Source of the DNA: Rhynchosporium graminicola
Taxonomy: Eukaryota; Ascomycota; Leotiomycetes; Helotiales; Ploettnerulaceae
Assembly: GCA_900074885.1 (NCBI GenBank)
Contig: FJUW01000003.1
Coordinates: 62,001 to 126,000, forward strand
Direction: 5' to 3'
DNA length: 64,000 bases
Positions 1-14,500 of this stretch are shown here, in pieces. The translations under genes were made by a program, and so were the position numbers. A model generated the notes under the pieces. That model was not told where the DNA came from. It did not search any database and saw nothing but the letters and a program-made list of their open reading frames with translations. Numbering within the stretch: position 1 is the first letter of the stretch; every line of letters starts with the position of its first letter.

Positions 1-1468
1 TTTGTGTATTTGCCCAGTCCACGCATCCCGAGCGCGACGATGGTGGGGAAACATATACTCTCGAAGAAGAGCGTGATGTACAACATCGACATGCCCGTGT
101 TGCCGCGCTGTGTGGTGGATGGCGCGAGGAAGATTATACACATGCCTAGGTAGACGAGGAAGACCCAGCGAGGCCGGATATAGCGCATCAATCCTACACC
201 AGCGAACCTTCCGAGTGCGAATGCGCCTTGTGCTCCAGCGAGGAACTTGGCTGCCAGCGAGGAACCCGTGTTGGCGCGTGTTTCGTCCACATAATTTATG
301 AAATAGCTCGCGATGGCTACTTGGGCCCCGGTGTAGCAGAATTGTGCGAATGCCGCGTGGAAGAGACGGTATTGTTTGCTGAATGGTTTGATGTCTTCGT
401 TGACATGGGTTTCTGAAGCTTGGAATTGCATGTCTGCGTCTGTGATTTCGGGGATTGGAGAACTATGTTCAGTAAGTACGAGACTTGGCTCTGGTTGAGG
501 GCATGAGAGGGACAAGGAAATGCTTACAAGTAGAATATCACGGCAAGGAGGAACACGAAGCATGCGATTGCGAGATATACCCATTGCACGGTTTTCAAAG
601 ACCTGGAGTCGTCTGCTGTGTCTTTGAAGAAAACGTAGGATCCTAGGACTGGTGCGACGACTGTGCCGATGCCGTTAAAAGCTTGGGAGATGTTGATCCT
701 CATTTCTGCGTATCGAGGAGGTCCACAGACTTTTCAGATGCTCATTAGCTAGCCATCGCTCCAGTTGATCTTCAGGCAGAATGACATACCGGTGATATAT
801 GGGTTCGCAGCAGTTTCTAGTGCGCCCAACCCATTTCCGATGATGAATATAGCAGCGCAGAATCCTCCGAATGATCTATAAACAAGGCAAGGCCTGTACG
901 TATGGGGGGTTAGCAGATGTTTGTTTCAAGGTATCTTGGGACGAGCATATGGAATGTCTCAGGAAAATCTGGTGATAATGGGAAAAGGCGAATGGAAAAG
1001 GCTTCCCTAATACGTACCATGCCACTAGTGCTCCAACACCATATAGACAAAGTCCCCATATAAACACTGGCTTGTAGCCATAATGCCTCAGAATGTAATT
1101 CGCATGTCCAAGCGATGCCAGAGGATATGCTCTAGAGTAATATCAGTAAGTATTCCAACGTCATGAAAATCGGAAACATTGTATACCCGAAGTAAGCAGC
1201 CTGCAACCCCGAAGATCTCGCTCTGGTAATTCCAAGTGTATTTTGGAAATGCTTGTTCAAGGTGTCAAGGAGTCCGTATGAGAAGCCCTGTTATCAATCG
1301 TCAACACCTGCCCACCTTGGTGAGTGAAAGGCAGCAAAGACATACCCAAAGAAAGAATAGCACGGTAACTAAACATATCGGATAAATGGACTGTCTCAAA
1401 GTCAACTCAGCTGCATTGGTTTTCACATCATCTCGTGTCTTCAGCGAGTGCTTTTTAAACATCGCCAT
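1..1468 (-). CDS. L-fucose permease-like MFS transporter, 5' part, cut by the window edge
   Basis: Membrane sugar/H+ symporter of the FucP branch of the major facilitator superfamily (function from family). Reading leftwards from the ATG at 1468, exons are 1346-1468, 1187-1287, 1017-1131, 790-893, 528-729 and 462 to beyond position 1, all joined in frame by GT...AG introns of 45-125 bases. The protein begins MAMFKKHSLKTRDD. It shows hallmark FucP-type segments: FFLWGFSYGLLDTLNKHFQ in the first helix, NGLGALETAANPYIT, VCGPPRYAEMRINISQAFN and GAQVAIASYFINYVDE. The last helices lie outside the window. It sits about 1.1 kb beyond the 3' end of the NRPS on the same strand. This family normally imports sugars, so a role in exporting the NRPS product is unlikely. 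Family call is firm; substrate is unknown. Confidence 0.88.
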
Positions 1469-2545
1469 GGTCAATTATAATCTTTGCCGTCTGTCGTCAA
1501 CATGCGAGATAGATCTTGGAAAAATAATCAACGACTTCCCAGTTCAATAGACCGCGACACCACCAGTATTTAATGAACGCCAGCATTAAGCTTCCAACGT
1601 GCTATCGTGACGGCTACTCCTCGATTCTGATGCTATCATCGATGGAATGCGGGGCCGCCTCTTCCCCGCGTATTTCAGGGATGAATACGATGGCATCGAG
1701 AACTGTCATTCGTGGATAGTTGTGAGATTAGCTTTTGGGACTCCCTGCTCGGAGACGTTATCGGTGGTATTCGCAAAGTCTAATTCCTCCCACATTAAAC
1801 TCCGAGAGGTTGAAGACCCGACTGGTCACGGGGGTGATGGAGGGCCGTGGGACTGAACATGGGCGCGCCTATAATGTTTATGGCGTTTGAAGCGAGTGCA
1901 GCGTCAATATTTAGAACCTGGAACGGAATACATGCTTGCGAATTCTTCGCGAATTCTGCAAGAATCCATGCCTTTTTTTTTTGAAGTCGCTACAAGCCTT
2001 TGGTGAATTAGTTGACTGTACGTCAATATCTCATGTCACATGACATTCCATTAGATGACTTCGATCAAAATGCTTGAAAGTAACAAAATACTTATAAGGT
2101 CTTGTGGTGTAGAGTACATGGTCAGATTCTGATTGACGAAAGATCTGAACCTGTCTTGAGCCCAACACATCGAAGCTCGGTCTTTTTGATTCAGACAATG
2201 AGACAGCTCGATCAGATCTTGAAGTTATACATAGGCTTCTTTCAAGATTTTCAAAGAGTACCATCGGGCGGACATTCAGAGAAGCATTCTGAGATTTCAC
2301 CATAGCCGATTTTCAAATATTACCAGACAATGACCTGGGTCAGCCTCACACCCTCCTTATTCTGAATCCTATATCATCAAGCTCTTTCGTTGGTCTCATT
2401 ACACATCAGGTATATTGTAGGCCTTGGATTTAATTTTCAGATCTTTAGCAAGTTGACTTGAAGGTGGACAGTAGATATCCTTAATCATAAACCGAGTTTT
2501 TATTGATTTCTAATTAGTCAAAACAACTTTCCCTACACAGCATAG
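1469..2545. other. Intergenic region, permease to NRPS 3' end
   Basis: No convincing gene. It holds the permease promoter on the left and the NRPS 3' flank on the right. Small open frames here (for example 1647-1856) have no recognisable motif and look like chance. Confidence 0.6.
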
Positions 2546-5500
2546 CTAAGCAGAAAGAAATGCAGCCTGAAGAAGCATGTTAGGGTTGTCAATGACCTCT
2601 TCGACTGACATGCAAAAGCCTTGCATTGCAAAATCCTCGCAAATCTGAGCTGCGGCTAATAGATCTCCGCGAAGATCGAAGAACGGTGTACTGTTTGTAG
2701 CACCTGCTGGAAGGACGTCATTCTCATCACCAAAGATTCTTGACCAAGTCGCTTGCACGATGGCCAGCTTCTCTGCGCTTGGTGATGAACCAATCGATGA
2801 AGGTACGATTTCGTCCGGAAGCGGTAGAGGCAGCTGCGGTTGATCATTGGCCAGGGAGCTTCTTAAGGAGGTAGCCAAATCGCCAGAAAGCTTGGTGATG
2901 TTCTCGCAAAGTGAGTCAAGCATCTCCTGCGCAATACCGTTTGGAAGGGTATTACTGGAATAGGTAAAGTCGATGTAGAAGTTATCTCCAGCAGGTCCTG
3001 TCCAGATCCAAATATCTGAAACATCATGATCGGGTGTGAAGTTCCCAAGTCTCATCTCAACATCACCCCACATGTCCATAGCATTCATACCGACGTTGAA
3101 ATTGGTGTGCTGCAAGATCGAACTGAATCTGGTCCACTTTGGCCAAGTAGTGCACTTGTCGATAATTTGCTGCAGCCCGAAGGTTTCATGGGGTAACATA
3201 TCGAGATGTTGAGCTTGGACATTCAAGAGTAGCTCGTCAAAGGTGGCAGCTGAGTCCAGCTTAACTCGGACTGGTACGAGATTCATACAGGGCCCAACGA
3301 TCTCGTCTATACCGTCTATCGCAGCACTTCGCCCTGTGGTGATTTGACCAAAAGACACGTCTGAAGTACCCGAAAATTTCGCAAGAACCATGGACCAAGC
3401 TGCCTTGACTATTGAGGCAAAAGTGATACCAGTAGATTTCATGTCGGGTGCTGCCACTATTCTTTTCAAGGACTTGTTCACAGCATTCTTGTAAGATGGT
3501 TGTTTATGGTCAACAATCTGAGTCATTGCAGAGCCATGGAGAAGGACTCGCCAGAATGACTCGGACGTTGAGTTGTGTGTTGTATGTAGTCCAGAAATAA
3601 ACTGGTGATATGGCGAACTGCTGGTGAAATTTTCGCCAGCATACGCAGCTTTGAGGTCTCTTACGATAATTGGCAAAGAGATTCCATCGTAGAGCGAATG
3701 AGAGATTCGTATCATCAATCTGTTCTCCTTTTGTCCTTGATTGATCCACAGGAAACGGACTATTGGATCTCCAAAATGCACCGAGCGTTCCATGTCTCTG
3801 TCGAGAATTGCTGACTCGTTATTTGGACTACCATCGCTGTTGTAGGTCACAAATTCTGGCACTGCGCTCGTCATGACGACCTGATATAGCTTATCTTTGT
3901 GAGGAACAAATGTTGTGCGGAGAACTGGGTGATGCTCAAGAAGCTTCCTACAAGCATTACGAAGTTTAACCAGATCGATTTGTCCCTTGAAGTCAAAGAT
4001 GAAGTAGTTGTTATAGCCACGAGTCTTGAGCTGCCCACAACCTTGAGTCCACCTTTGATAATCGGTAGCCTCGAGGACGTCTTCGATTTCGCCCCCCTCC
4101 TTAGGAAGTCGAGGCCGGATGATTGTATCAACGAACTTTGAAACTTCTGAAACTCTCAAAGTCGAGAAAGGCTTGTATCTGACAAGTTCTACTTCTTTCG
4201 ATGGCATAGACTCGACTGTCTTGGCCATATTCACAAGCCTTGGCGACATGAATATTGACCTTATAGTTAGTAGCAAGCCATCATCTCTTGCAGAAGCAGA
4301 CAACCGCATTGCGGCAACAGAGTCTCCGCCAAGTCGTAGAAAATTAGAGTCTATACCCATTAATTCTGGGGCGATATTCAACACCTTTGACCACAGGCCC
4401 TGAAGCTTTTTTTGCACGTCTGTCGAAGGTGCCCTAATATTGTCTTGGCCGCTCAATAAATACGGATGAATCTGATCAACCGTGAGGCTTTGGCCTATGG
4501 CCCGAAGAGCTTTCCGGTCAACCTTACCTCCGGCAGTTAAAGGCAAGTTGTGAATCGGAATGAAGGCGGTCGGCACCATGTGCCTCGGGAGTATCTGCTC
4601 CAGCTCAGACCTTATCTTGCCAAGAAGTTCGCTAATAGCGGAATCCATCAAAATGGTCTGTTGTTCGGTAACGCTCGACGTAGCTTTCATGTGAATAAAT
4701 GCTGCCAAGATGGCATCTCTTTTGCTTTCAGCAAAATGGAGTACATCTACCACCGGGAAACACTCCGTCGGGCTGCATTTCATGAGGCTCTGCTCAATTT
4801 CTCCAAGCTCGATTCGTTGCCCGTGTATCTTGACTTGCGTGTCTCTACGTCCAACAAAGAGTATTTCTCCACTCGGGCCATATCGGACAAGATCACCACT
4901 TCTGTAAAATCGCCTGTCCCTCCCAGAGCCGTCGAGCGACCACTTTGGATTCTTGATGAAGGCAGCTGCAGTCTTCTTTGGATCGTTTAGATACTCTCGT
5001 GCAAGCGTGGGCCCTTCAATGAGGAGCTCTCCAACGCATCCAGTGGGTGCGAGTATATCTGGATCTTTAGCGTCAGTGATCCACAGTGTTGCACCGATTG
5101 GACTGCCCAAGCTTGCGGGATTGGCCTGGAGAGCTAAATTCGGAGCTCGACAGCACCACTAAATTTTCGACGTTAGCAATCTCCTCGAGTAGATAGAAGG
5201 CATAGGAATGAGCTGATCACTTACGATAGCGCACTCTGCTGGACCTGTGTTCTCGTCAGCTAGTGTGCCAGATATATTAAATGTATCTAGGTGTTCTGCC
5301 TGCTGGATACTAGGGAGGACATACCATAGGAGTTAATCAAATTCACATGTTCTGACCATACCTCAATGTTCTGGTCTGTACAGTGTTCTCCTCCAAGAAC
5401 AAGAACTTTCAAGCCAGGAACTTCACTTGGCCTCAAGAACCCAGCAACAGTTGGCGTCAAAAAGCTCCAATTTACTTTCATGGTGTTAATGGCCGCTGCT

Positions 5501-8500
5501 AAGTTGCCCATACGCTGCTCTTCGGACGGCACGCAGACGCATCCACCCTGCATCAACGTTGTCAAGATCTCACCCATACTGACATCGTAAGTATACGCTG
5601 CAAATTGGAGGACTCGTGAATCGGAATTTATATTGAGTGCTTTTGAATGCTCCTTAGCGCTACTCACGAACGCTCCATGTTCCATCACGATACCTTTCGG
5701 AACGCCGGTTGAGCCGGACGCTATATATTGTTAGGAAATCTCATCCTTACTGGGATAGTAGACTTACTGAAAACGACGAAAGCTGCATCCGTCGGCTTGC
5801 CGGAGAAATTTTCGGTTTTAGAGATTGTGGGAAGATTCTCTATTGTGGACTGATCAACACTTAGAACTGTGAAGCCTGGCGATTCAAACTCGTCCTGATA
5901 TTGGCTGCTGGTCAGAATGACCTTTGCGGACAAATCTCGAATGATGAGCTCTTTTCGACTCTTCGGGTGATTTGGGTCTAATGACAGGTATGCGCCACCT
6001 GCTTTCAGTACAGCCAAAATAGCGACAATTGTCCAAGCGGATTTATCAAAACAAAGAGGGACGAAAACGTTTGGTCCAACTCCAAGGTTCCTTAGATGCA
6101 ACGCAAGAGTGGTTGCTGCACGGTTGAGGATGTCGTAAGAAAAGCTCGCATCCCAAGACTCGACAGCTGCTGATCGTGGTGTGAGTGCAGCTTGACGTTC
6201 TATGATATGATGCACACAGTCATCAACAGCGGGATATTGAACGGCTTGATTCCACTCAAGGACTTCTGATCTGTCCTTCTTACTACAGATTTCGACATCC
6301 TTCACAAGCCCTCTGGTTGAGGTTATGTTATTAAGCTGTTTCAAGACATGCTCGAACTGATCCATCATTCGCTGTATTTGACGGCCAGGCGTGACATTCT
6401 CACGATATTGCGCAGTAATCCTGATTTTATCCGAATAGAGTCGACATTCGACGATGAGTGCATACGTCATCGTTACCATCTCTCCCTTTGCGAAAAGTAC
6501 CTTCTCTTTCCAAACGTCGCTTCGCATATCCTCTGATCCTTCTGGCTGGATGACCAACAAGTTCTGAAAGTTACAAACTGTTTCTGCCACCTCACTGAAA
6601 GATTTGATCTTTTGAAGGCCTGTGTGCTCAAATGGGATCATATCTGTGGCTTGGTGCTGTACTCTCTGCAGGAACTGCTCGACGGTCTCGTTTCCATCGA
6701 TGGAAACACATATTGGAATTGTCGCTATCAATGGGCCCGTCATTCGCTCGATATTGGGAAGAGGGGCGTTCCGGCCAGCAGATATGGTTCCGAAAAACAC
6801 GTCTTCGCTGTCTGCATATCTAGCAACCACCAGAGCCCATGCCGCTCTGATCACAGTCGATAGAGTAATCTCAGATCCAGAGGGCCGCCGAATATCGGTG
6901 TACTGTGAGATCTGTGTCTCAACAGGTGCTTGCGCTGCGGGTCGAGGCTCGGGAAAGCTCGACAAGGACTTTCCAGAGAACTGGGATTGCCAGAACGACT
7001 TCGAGGCCTCAGTATCAGAGGTCATCAAATATTTGATAAAATTGGCATATGGCGGTGATGCAGCTTTCACATATGCATTTCTGTAGAGGTGGCTGAAGTC
7101 TTCCATGATCAGCATAAGCGACCAGCCATCGTACAGTGAGTGATGCGCTGTCATTACAAAGTGACGATCATCCTCTTCCGAGATGATAGCGTAGCGAACA
7201 AGGGGATGTCCATGATCCATCTGATGTCTCTTGTCTATAAGTAAATACTCGTTCAAATTAGAGCCATGACACCAGTTTATTTGCTCGTCTACCGTGAACT
7301 GAATTGATTGCGAGCCGGTATGAGCAATTCGGGTTCGGAGAATCGAATTTCTTTCGGCAGTCCTTTGCCACGTGGACTTGAAATGTTCGATGTCAACGTC
7401 TGGTCTTAGAGTTAATGTGATTTGGCTCATATATGATCCCGGTTGCTTGATGGAGAGCAAAAAGAGACCTTCTTGTAAGGCAGATGTTGGAAAGATATCC
7501 TCTATTTTCCCCTGAGGTATTTGATACCTCCTGTAGAGCTTCTTCAATGTTGTGTCCACATCTTCTGACTTTGCAAGCAGCGAAAATGGCTCGATTCCAT
7601 CTTCGAGAATCTCACTCGTGTTCGCTGCTGCAGCTGCCATATCTTCTAGACGGGTGTTCTGGAAAATTTTGGCCACGGTTAGAGATATTCCGAAGTCCCG
7701 GGCAAGAGTTGCCAGATGCATAGCACTGATAGAATCTCCACCTAGTCGGAAAAAGCTATCATCGAGGCCGATTATAGTCTGATCTGAGAGACGGAGGATC
7801 TTCCTCCAGACTTGCGCTAATGTCTTTTCGACCTCGGTACCGGGAAGTCGCTTTTCAGACTCGGCCAGGGAGTACTGCTCGATCTCTTTCTGTGAGAAGT
7901 TCAAGGAGATCTGACGCAGTTCTCGCCTGTCTGTTTTCCCTGACGGAAGCAGAGGCATCCTGACTAGTGGAACGTACAATGTTGGAATCATGTACACAGG
8001 CAATTTCTCGGCCAAAATCTCTTCGGCAACAACTATCAATTCCTTGAGACTCGGCGTCATTTCAAGTGTGAGTCGTCCATCTGGGCTCGCCTTTGAAGGG
8101 ATATCCTGCCCATTAAGTGAAAAATATGCCACGAGGTGTCGACTCTTGCGGCCTGGCAGCGAAACCTGTTCAACAGCAACTTGACGAATACCTCCGAGGC
8201 TCCTTTGCATATGGTGCTCAATATCCCCAAGCTCCATTCGCTGTCCTCGGACTTTCACTTGCGTGTCTTTGCGCCCAACAAACCGGATCGCTCCGTTTGC
8301 CACCCCTGATACATCGTAGCGAACCAAGTCACCCGTCTTGTACATCCTAGCAATTCTGTCTGAATCATGACCATTGGATTTTGAGACATCAGTAAAGCTG
8401 TGACCATTCGAGTTACGGCCGTTGGGTGTTTCAACAGAGAATGATCCATTAAGCGTTCCATTTTGCGATGAGGCTCTTATAGAACTCCACAGGCTTGAAT

Positions 8501-11500
8501 TATCGATAAATACTTTGTTAGTCTTCTCAGGATCATCCAAGTAGCCTCGGGCCAGAGTTGGTCCCTCAAGCAGCAATTCGCCTACAGCTCCTAAAGGCGC
8601 GAGTTTGCTGTGATTCTCGGGGTCAACAATCCAACAAGCTCCTCCAACAGCACTTCCAATCATATCTGGTGTGGTATCTCTACGAATATTCTCGTTTATC
8701 ACTGAAAATACGCAGGTCTCGCTTGGCCCTGTTAAATTCAGTTTCGACACTTGATATATAACGGCTTTAAGAGAGTATGAAGAGAGGTAAGAGACGCAAA
8801 AGAGACCAAGTCATCTTAAAATCTCGACTTCAAATGTTGAAAGTTTGAGCGACATTGGTTGGACTTACCGTAACCGTTGATCAGGTTGACACGATCAACC
8901 CACACATCAATATTATCAGTCCCTAGAGCTTCACCCCCCAAAACCAGCGTTTTCAAATCCGGGACCTCGGCTGGAGATATCGTGCGAACGAATGAAGGTG
9001 TGAAGAACGCCCAATTCACCCGGAGCTCTCTCATGGTTTTCGCGATCTCCTCTAAGCGCTCAGTTTCAGGAGCGACGCAAACACACCCACCGTTGAATAA
9101 TGTAGTCAAAATCTCCAAAATGCAGGCTTCGAATGCATAGGATGAAAAGTGTATCACGCGAGACTCGGCATTCAGATTCACACGCTTGCCGTGAGCTGTA
9201 GCGGCAGTAGCAAAACCTCTATGGGTCATGTTAACGCCCTTGGGCTTTCCTGTTGAGCCGGACGTAAAGATAACGTAACAAGTATTATCTGGCTGGACAT
9301 CATTGCACGCTGTAGTATGGTTTTGTCTACACATATCGAATGTCTTTCTACTGACGCTGAAAGCTCTTTCTGCAAGTGACCTGCTCAAGCCTTCATGGTG
9401 TGGGGAACACAGTACCACTGAGGACTTCGTTGCATCGACAATTTCTTGGAGACGGAATGCTGGATGCGATGGATCCATAGGCACGTAGCCTCCTCCAGCC
9501 TTCAAGACGGCGACCATGGCAACCACAGCCCAAGCAGATTTCGCAAAACATAGTGGGACAAGCGACTCGGGGCCAATGTCAAAATATGTCACCAAATAAT
9601 GGGACAGATTTGATGACAAATTGTCAAGCTCTTTGTAAGTCATGTTTTCGTCCCAAGAGCAAATAGCAGCATTCATTGCATTCCTCGATGCGTGAGATGA
9701 AATCACGTCGTGAACGCACATCTGTATCGGTACCGGCAAGACCTCATTCCAAGCAGAAATGAGCTCGATGTCCTGTGGGCTACAGTACTCTATATTCTCG
9801 AGGCACTTAGAACCAGAGGTCTTTTGTGATAATTGATAGACGACGTGCTCGAGCTGCTGTAGCATTGTCTGAATTTGCGTAGCTGAGGTAACCTTAGGAT
9901 CATATTGTGCTTTTATTTCGATACCCGTCGCTGAGACTTGACACTCTAGGAGTAGTAGATAGTTTGATGGTGATTCATATGTGGTAAATGAGAAGTCCAT
10001 GGGACTAGTCCTGAGAGGTCCCAGTGTAGTGCTATGGGAATGGATGGCCAGTAGGGTTTGGAAATCGCAGGCTTTTGCTGCGTCAAGACTGAGATCTCTA
10101 ATATTCTGCAATCCAAAATTTTGCCACTGCTTCATCTTTTCCATCTGAGATTCAAGGTCGGATATGAATCGTTCAACAGTAGCTGTCTCATCAACCGAAA
10201 CCTTCAAAGGCACAGTTGCGAATACTGGTGCAACTAGGGAGTCTATACCTGACATAGATGCAGACTCGCCTCGACCATCCAGCGACATGCCAAAGACAAC
10301 AAGTTCTGGAGTGTCACTGTACTTTGCCAGCAAGAGAGCCCACGCGCCACGAATTATATTCGGGATAGAAGTTTCCGGAGGTCCACGGTCCCCAAAGGAT
10401 ATCGAGTAGTCTAAAACGGCGTTTGCCATCGGTATATGTCCAGCTGGAAGTTTTGGATATGGTGAAAATGCAATTTCCGAAAATTGCTCCCTCCAGTATG
10501 TCTCGGCACCAGTAACATCCATGTGGAATATAAATTCTGAGAAGGCTTGGAAGGAGGTGACGTCCGACGATTCGAGTTGTCTCTGGCCCTCGGTCATTGA
10601 CTCGTAGGCAGCAGATACCTCCCTAAGAATTGACGAGACGGAATATTGATCAAAGACAGAATGGTGAGCGGTCCAGACAAAGTGTCGAATGTCTTTCCCA
10701 GACTCCAACATAGCAAACCTTGAGAGGGGCTCTCCGACCCCCATGGGTGATGTCTTATCTTGCTCGAGATACTCTCCGAGCGAGGCCCCTGTTTGCCAGC
10801 AGACGCTCTCTTTTAACACCACCTGAAGAGAGCACATTGTTCCGACATGGAAGATCCTAGTGCGTAGTATAGCATTTTGACTAACGACGTTTTCCCAACA
10901 TTCACGGAATTTGCTGGTATCTATGTCGGAATTGAGCGATAGAACATGCTGCACCATGTATGATTCTGGCTGCCTGTTTGATAGAGCAAGGAGACCTTCC
11001 TGTAGAGGAGTTGCTGGGTACACATGTTGCACCGAGGTTTTCTGTATACCATGCCTTGTCTCAAGCTCATACAGAAACCTCTCGCTGAACGGGTTTGCAA
11101 CCATCGCCATGTCTGATAATTTTGGACTCTTGAATATATTGGCCACTGTAACTGTGATTCCATTATCCCTGCCCGCCGCCGCCAATTTCATTGCAACCTG
11201 GTATATATTTAGCATATTAACTCGATCAACGCCCGATTTTAAATACTTACAACGCTGTCCGCGCCGAGTCGGAAGAAGTTATCATTAATCCCTATCGACT
11301 TGAGATCAATCGCAAGCGATTTTCCCCACAGCTTTTGAAGCATTCTTTCCATCTTAGTCCTGGGCATGAGCTTCCCTGCTTGAAATTCTGCTAGAGAGTA
11401 AAGTGCAACCTGGTTGAACGCAAGGCCTTGCACTATGCGTGAAAGCCTTCCCCGGTCAATCTTACCTGTGGTCAGAAGCGGCATTGCATTCATCGGACAG

Positions 11501-14500
11501 TAGATTGATGGCACCATATAAGATGGTAAAGTATCCGTAAGATGTGTTTTTAGATGGACGAGTATTTTCCGCATGTTTTGGGGAATTTGGAGCATGAGGC
11601 CGTCTTTGTTGACATGCGTCGAGCGTTGCTTGAACTCAAGAAATGCTGCCTTTGCCATGCGTCAGTATAGGAAAGTCCAACTCCATCTCAAGCATTATCA
11701 AAGCATTATTACGGGCAGGCTGCGACCATCGTATGAAGTAGATTATGGGGAGTATAACTCACGAGTAATCCCCCACCTGGGTGCTCGACGGATTTGGCAT
11801 ACACAACTGCCATATTAACCAAGTTGTGGCTCGACAAGCCCACTTTGATCTGATATTCTATCTCGCCTAACTCGACACGTTGGCCATGAAGCTTGATTTG
11901 CGTATCGATTCGGCCTAGAATTTGAATTGAACCATCTCCATTATATCGCCCTAAGTCACCACTTTTGTAGAATCTCCTTGGCGGTATGGTTTTCTTTTCC
12001 TTGAGCCATGCCGGATTTTCGATGAAAGAAGCGAGTGTCTTCTCTCTATCTCTCAAGTACTCTCTCGCGACGTTCGGGCCTTCTAGAAACAGCTCTCCGA
12101 CAGCTCCAACCGGTTGAAGGCGATCGGCGTTCAAGGGGTCTACTATCCAGACCAGAAGGCCAACAGCTTTTCCGATGTTGTCCGTTCTATCATCCTTGAC
12201 AAGTCCTGCGCGCAAGGTTGTAACAAGGGCAGCCTCTGCAGGCCCGTAAAGATTTATGAGTTTCAGTCGCGGCGCCAAAGTGGTTATGTTCACCTTTTTG
12301 ATGGGCTCTCCAGCCAGTGATACTGCCTTCAAAGAGGGTATTCTGTCCGCATCCAGGAGCGATGCAACAGTCGGAGTGAGATGAGCCCAATTCGCACCCA
12401 TGCGATATATGGCAGATTCGAGATCATTCATTCTTTCCTCCTCGGAAGGAATGCAGAGCACACCACCCTTAGTTAACGACATGAATATTTCGGTGATGCT
12501 TATATCGAATACGTAGGCTGAAAATTGCAACGTTCTGGAACCGGTCCCAATCCCCAATGCGATTCCGAGATGGTCTAACGCAGATGCGATGGTGGAATGA
12601 GTATGTACCATTCCTTTCGGAGTACCAGTAGATCCAGACGTAAAGAGGATAAAAGCAGCATCTGTCGGTCGAACACTGACACAGGGGTTTTCTGATTTCT
12701 TCTGAACTAGCAGTGTTGAATCAAAAAGTGCTTGATCAACTGCAACAACATGCTGCACAACTCCCTGCATACTCTCGTCGCTGAAAAGGGATTGATTGAG
12801 TATCGATATCAAGCAGCAAACAGGCTGAGTGTCCTTGATAATCCGTTGTAATCGTTGCACTGGGTGCGATGCGTCAATTGATACACAGACTCCGCCAGCT
12901 TTCAAGACAGCCAGCATAGCGACTATGGCCAAGGCAGACTTTTCGAAACACAGAAGCACACGAACTTCGGGAGCCACACCCAGAGACACTAAAAGATGGG
13001 CTAGCTGGGTTGAGTAGACATCGAGCTCATAGAAAGTCATCTCGCGTTCCCATGAAACAATTGCCAATTCGTGTGGTCGTTTCGTGGCTTGGGCACTGAC
13101 AATGTCATGTAAACACATCTCAACAGCATGAGGATAGCTTCCGTTCCAGCTCCATACTTGAGATCTATGGTGGTCGCTGAAAAGATCTAGTTGACCAACT
13201 CGCTGGTCAGGATCATCTGTAATTGCCTCTAAAGCCTTGCTGAATGTTGAAGCAATGTTTTGGGCATGCTCGTTTGAAACCATTTGGCTCTTGTACCATA
13301 AGTCGACTTTCACATTTGATGATGATACCCTGATGCAGAGTCAGTATGCATGTTCTCCATAGTTTTTCAGGACAAAAATTCAAATAGCTATCGCAATAGC
13401 TCGAAACTCTGTGAACAGTGGAGCGAGGTAGCACTTACCAGCACTGCACGTCCATGTCATACTAATCAAAGACGATATTAGCAGAGTACAGCCAGATAGA
13501 AGGTGAATCTTACCTCAGTTGGATACCACTGATGCATATTTCTGAGATAAATGCTAGGGTTGTCGCTGGTCTTCAGTGGAACTTGCTTCAGGACAGTCAT
13601 CGAAGTATTGAAAAGTTGCTGTCCTTGAGAGAGGCCGAGCACATGCTTAATTTGTGCCAGAGACGCATGTTGATGTGGTAAGCTGTTTTGATAATCTGTC
13701 TGCGCCTTTGCAATGACGTCCTTGACCATGCTTGACTCTTGCAGGTTCATACGACACACAAGCATGTTAATGAATGTTCCAACGATCTCTCCAATTCCAG
13801 CAAGAGGCAAGTCTCTGCCACTCGTTATATATCCGAAAGCCACTTCGTGCGAGCCCGAATACGTCCGTAAAATCAACCCCCATACCGTTCTGAAGAGAGC
13901 AGAAACAGTCATTTCTTGGCTTTGGCAGAACTTGAGAAGGTGTTGTGGGTTCTTGATCTCAACAGCAATGGCACAAGACCCGATCTTGGGCGGATCTCTT
14001 GACAGACTGTAAGAAAGATTAGGGAGGAGACATGGGTAAATTCCATCTAGATACGACTTCCAGTACTTGTCGTCGTCAATAGTGCAGACAAATTGCTCCA
14101 GCATATCAATGTACGTCGAGTACAGATACAGCTCCTGCGAGTTCCAAAATCCATCGTAGGCTGAAATTATGTCTCGTACTATGATTGCCATAGACATTCC
14201 ATCGATGAGGGTATGCTCGGCATTCAATCTGCAAAATAATCGTTTGGATGTCGTCTTGAATATGGTAAGGTGGTGAGGTGGTTGCTTGTCAATGTATCTT
14301 GGTGCGGGGTGCTTGTTGAACGTCCTAATAACATCTTCCTCCGATCCGGCTGTGATATTCCTCTGTATATCCGTGGATTTCTTCACGTCCCAAGTTCGAA
14401 GGACTACTTGATCGAAAGAGCCGGTCTGGGATAAGTTTTCAACGAAAAAGGTCCGTAATACACTATGGCAATTGACGACTTGCTGCCAAGCGCTCATGAG

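Noticed and set aside
8869..11197. Possibility that the synthetase is several separate genes
   Set aside because: Introns at 8729-8868, 11198-11250 and 11650-11762 have GT/AG borders and restore conserved motifs (YGPSE, ADSVVAM), so one gene is the better reading.
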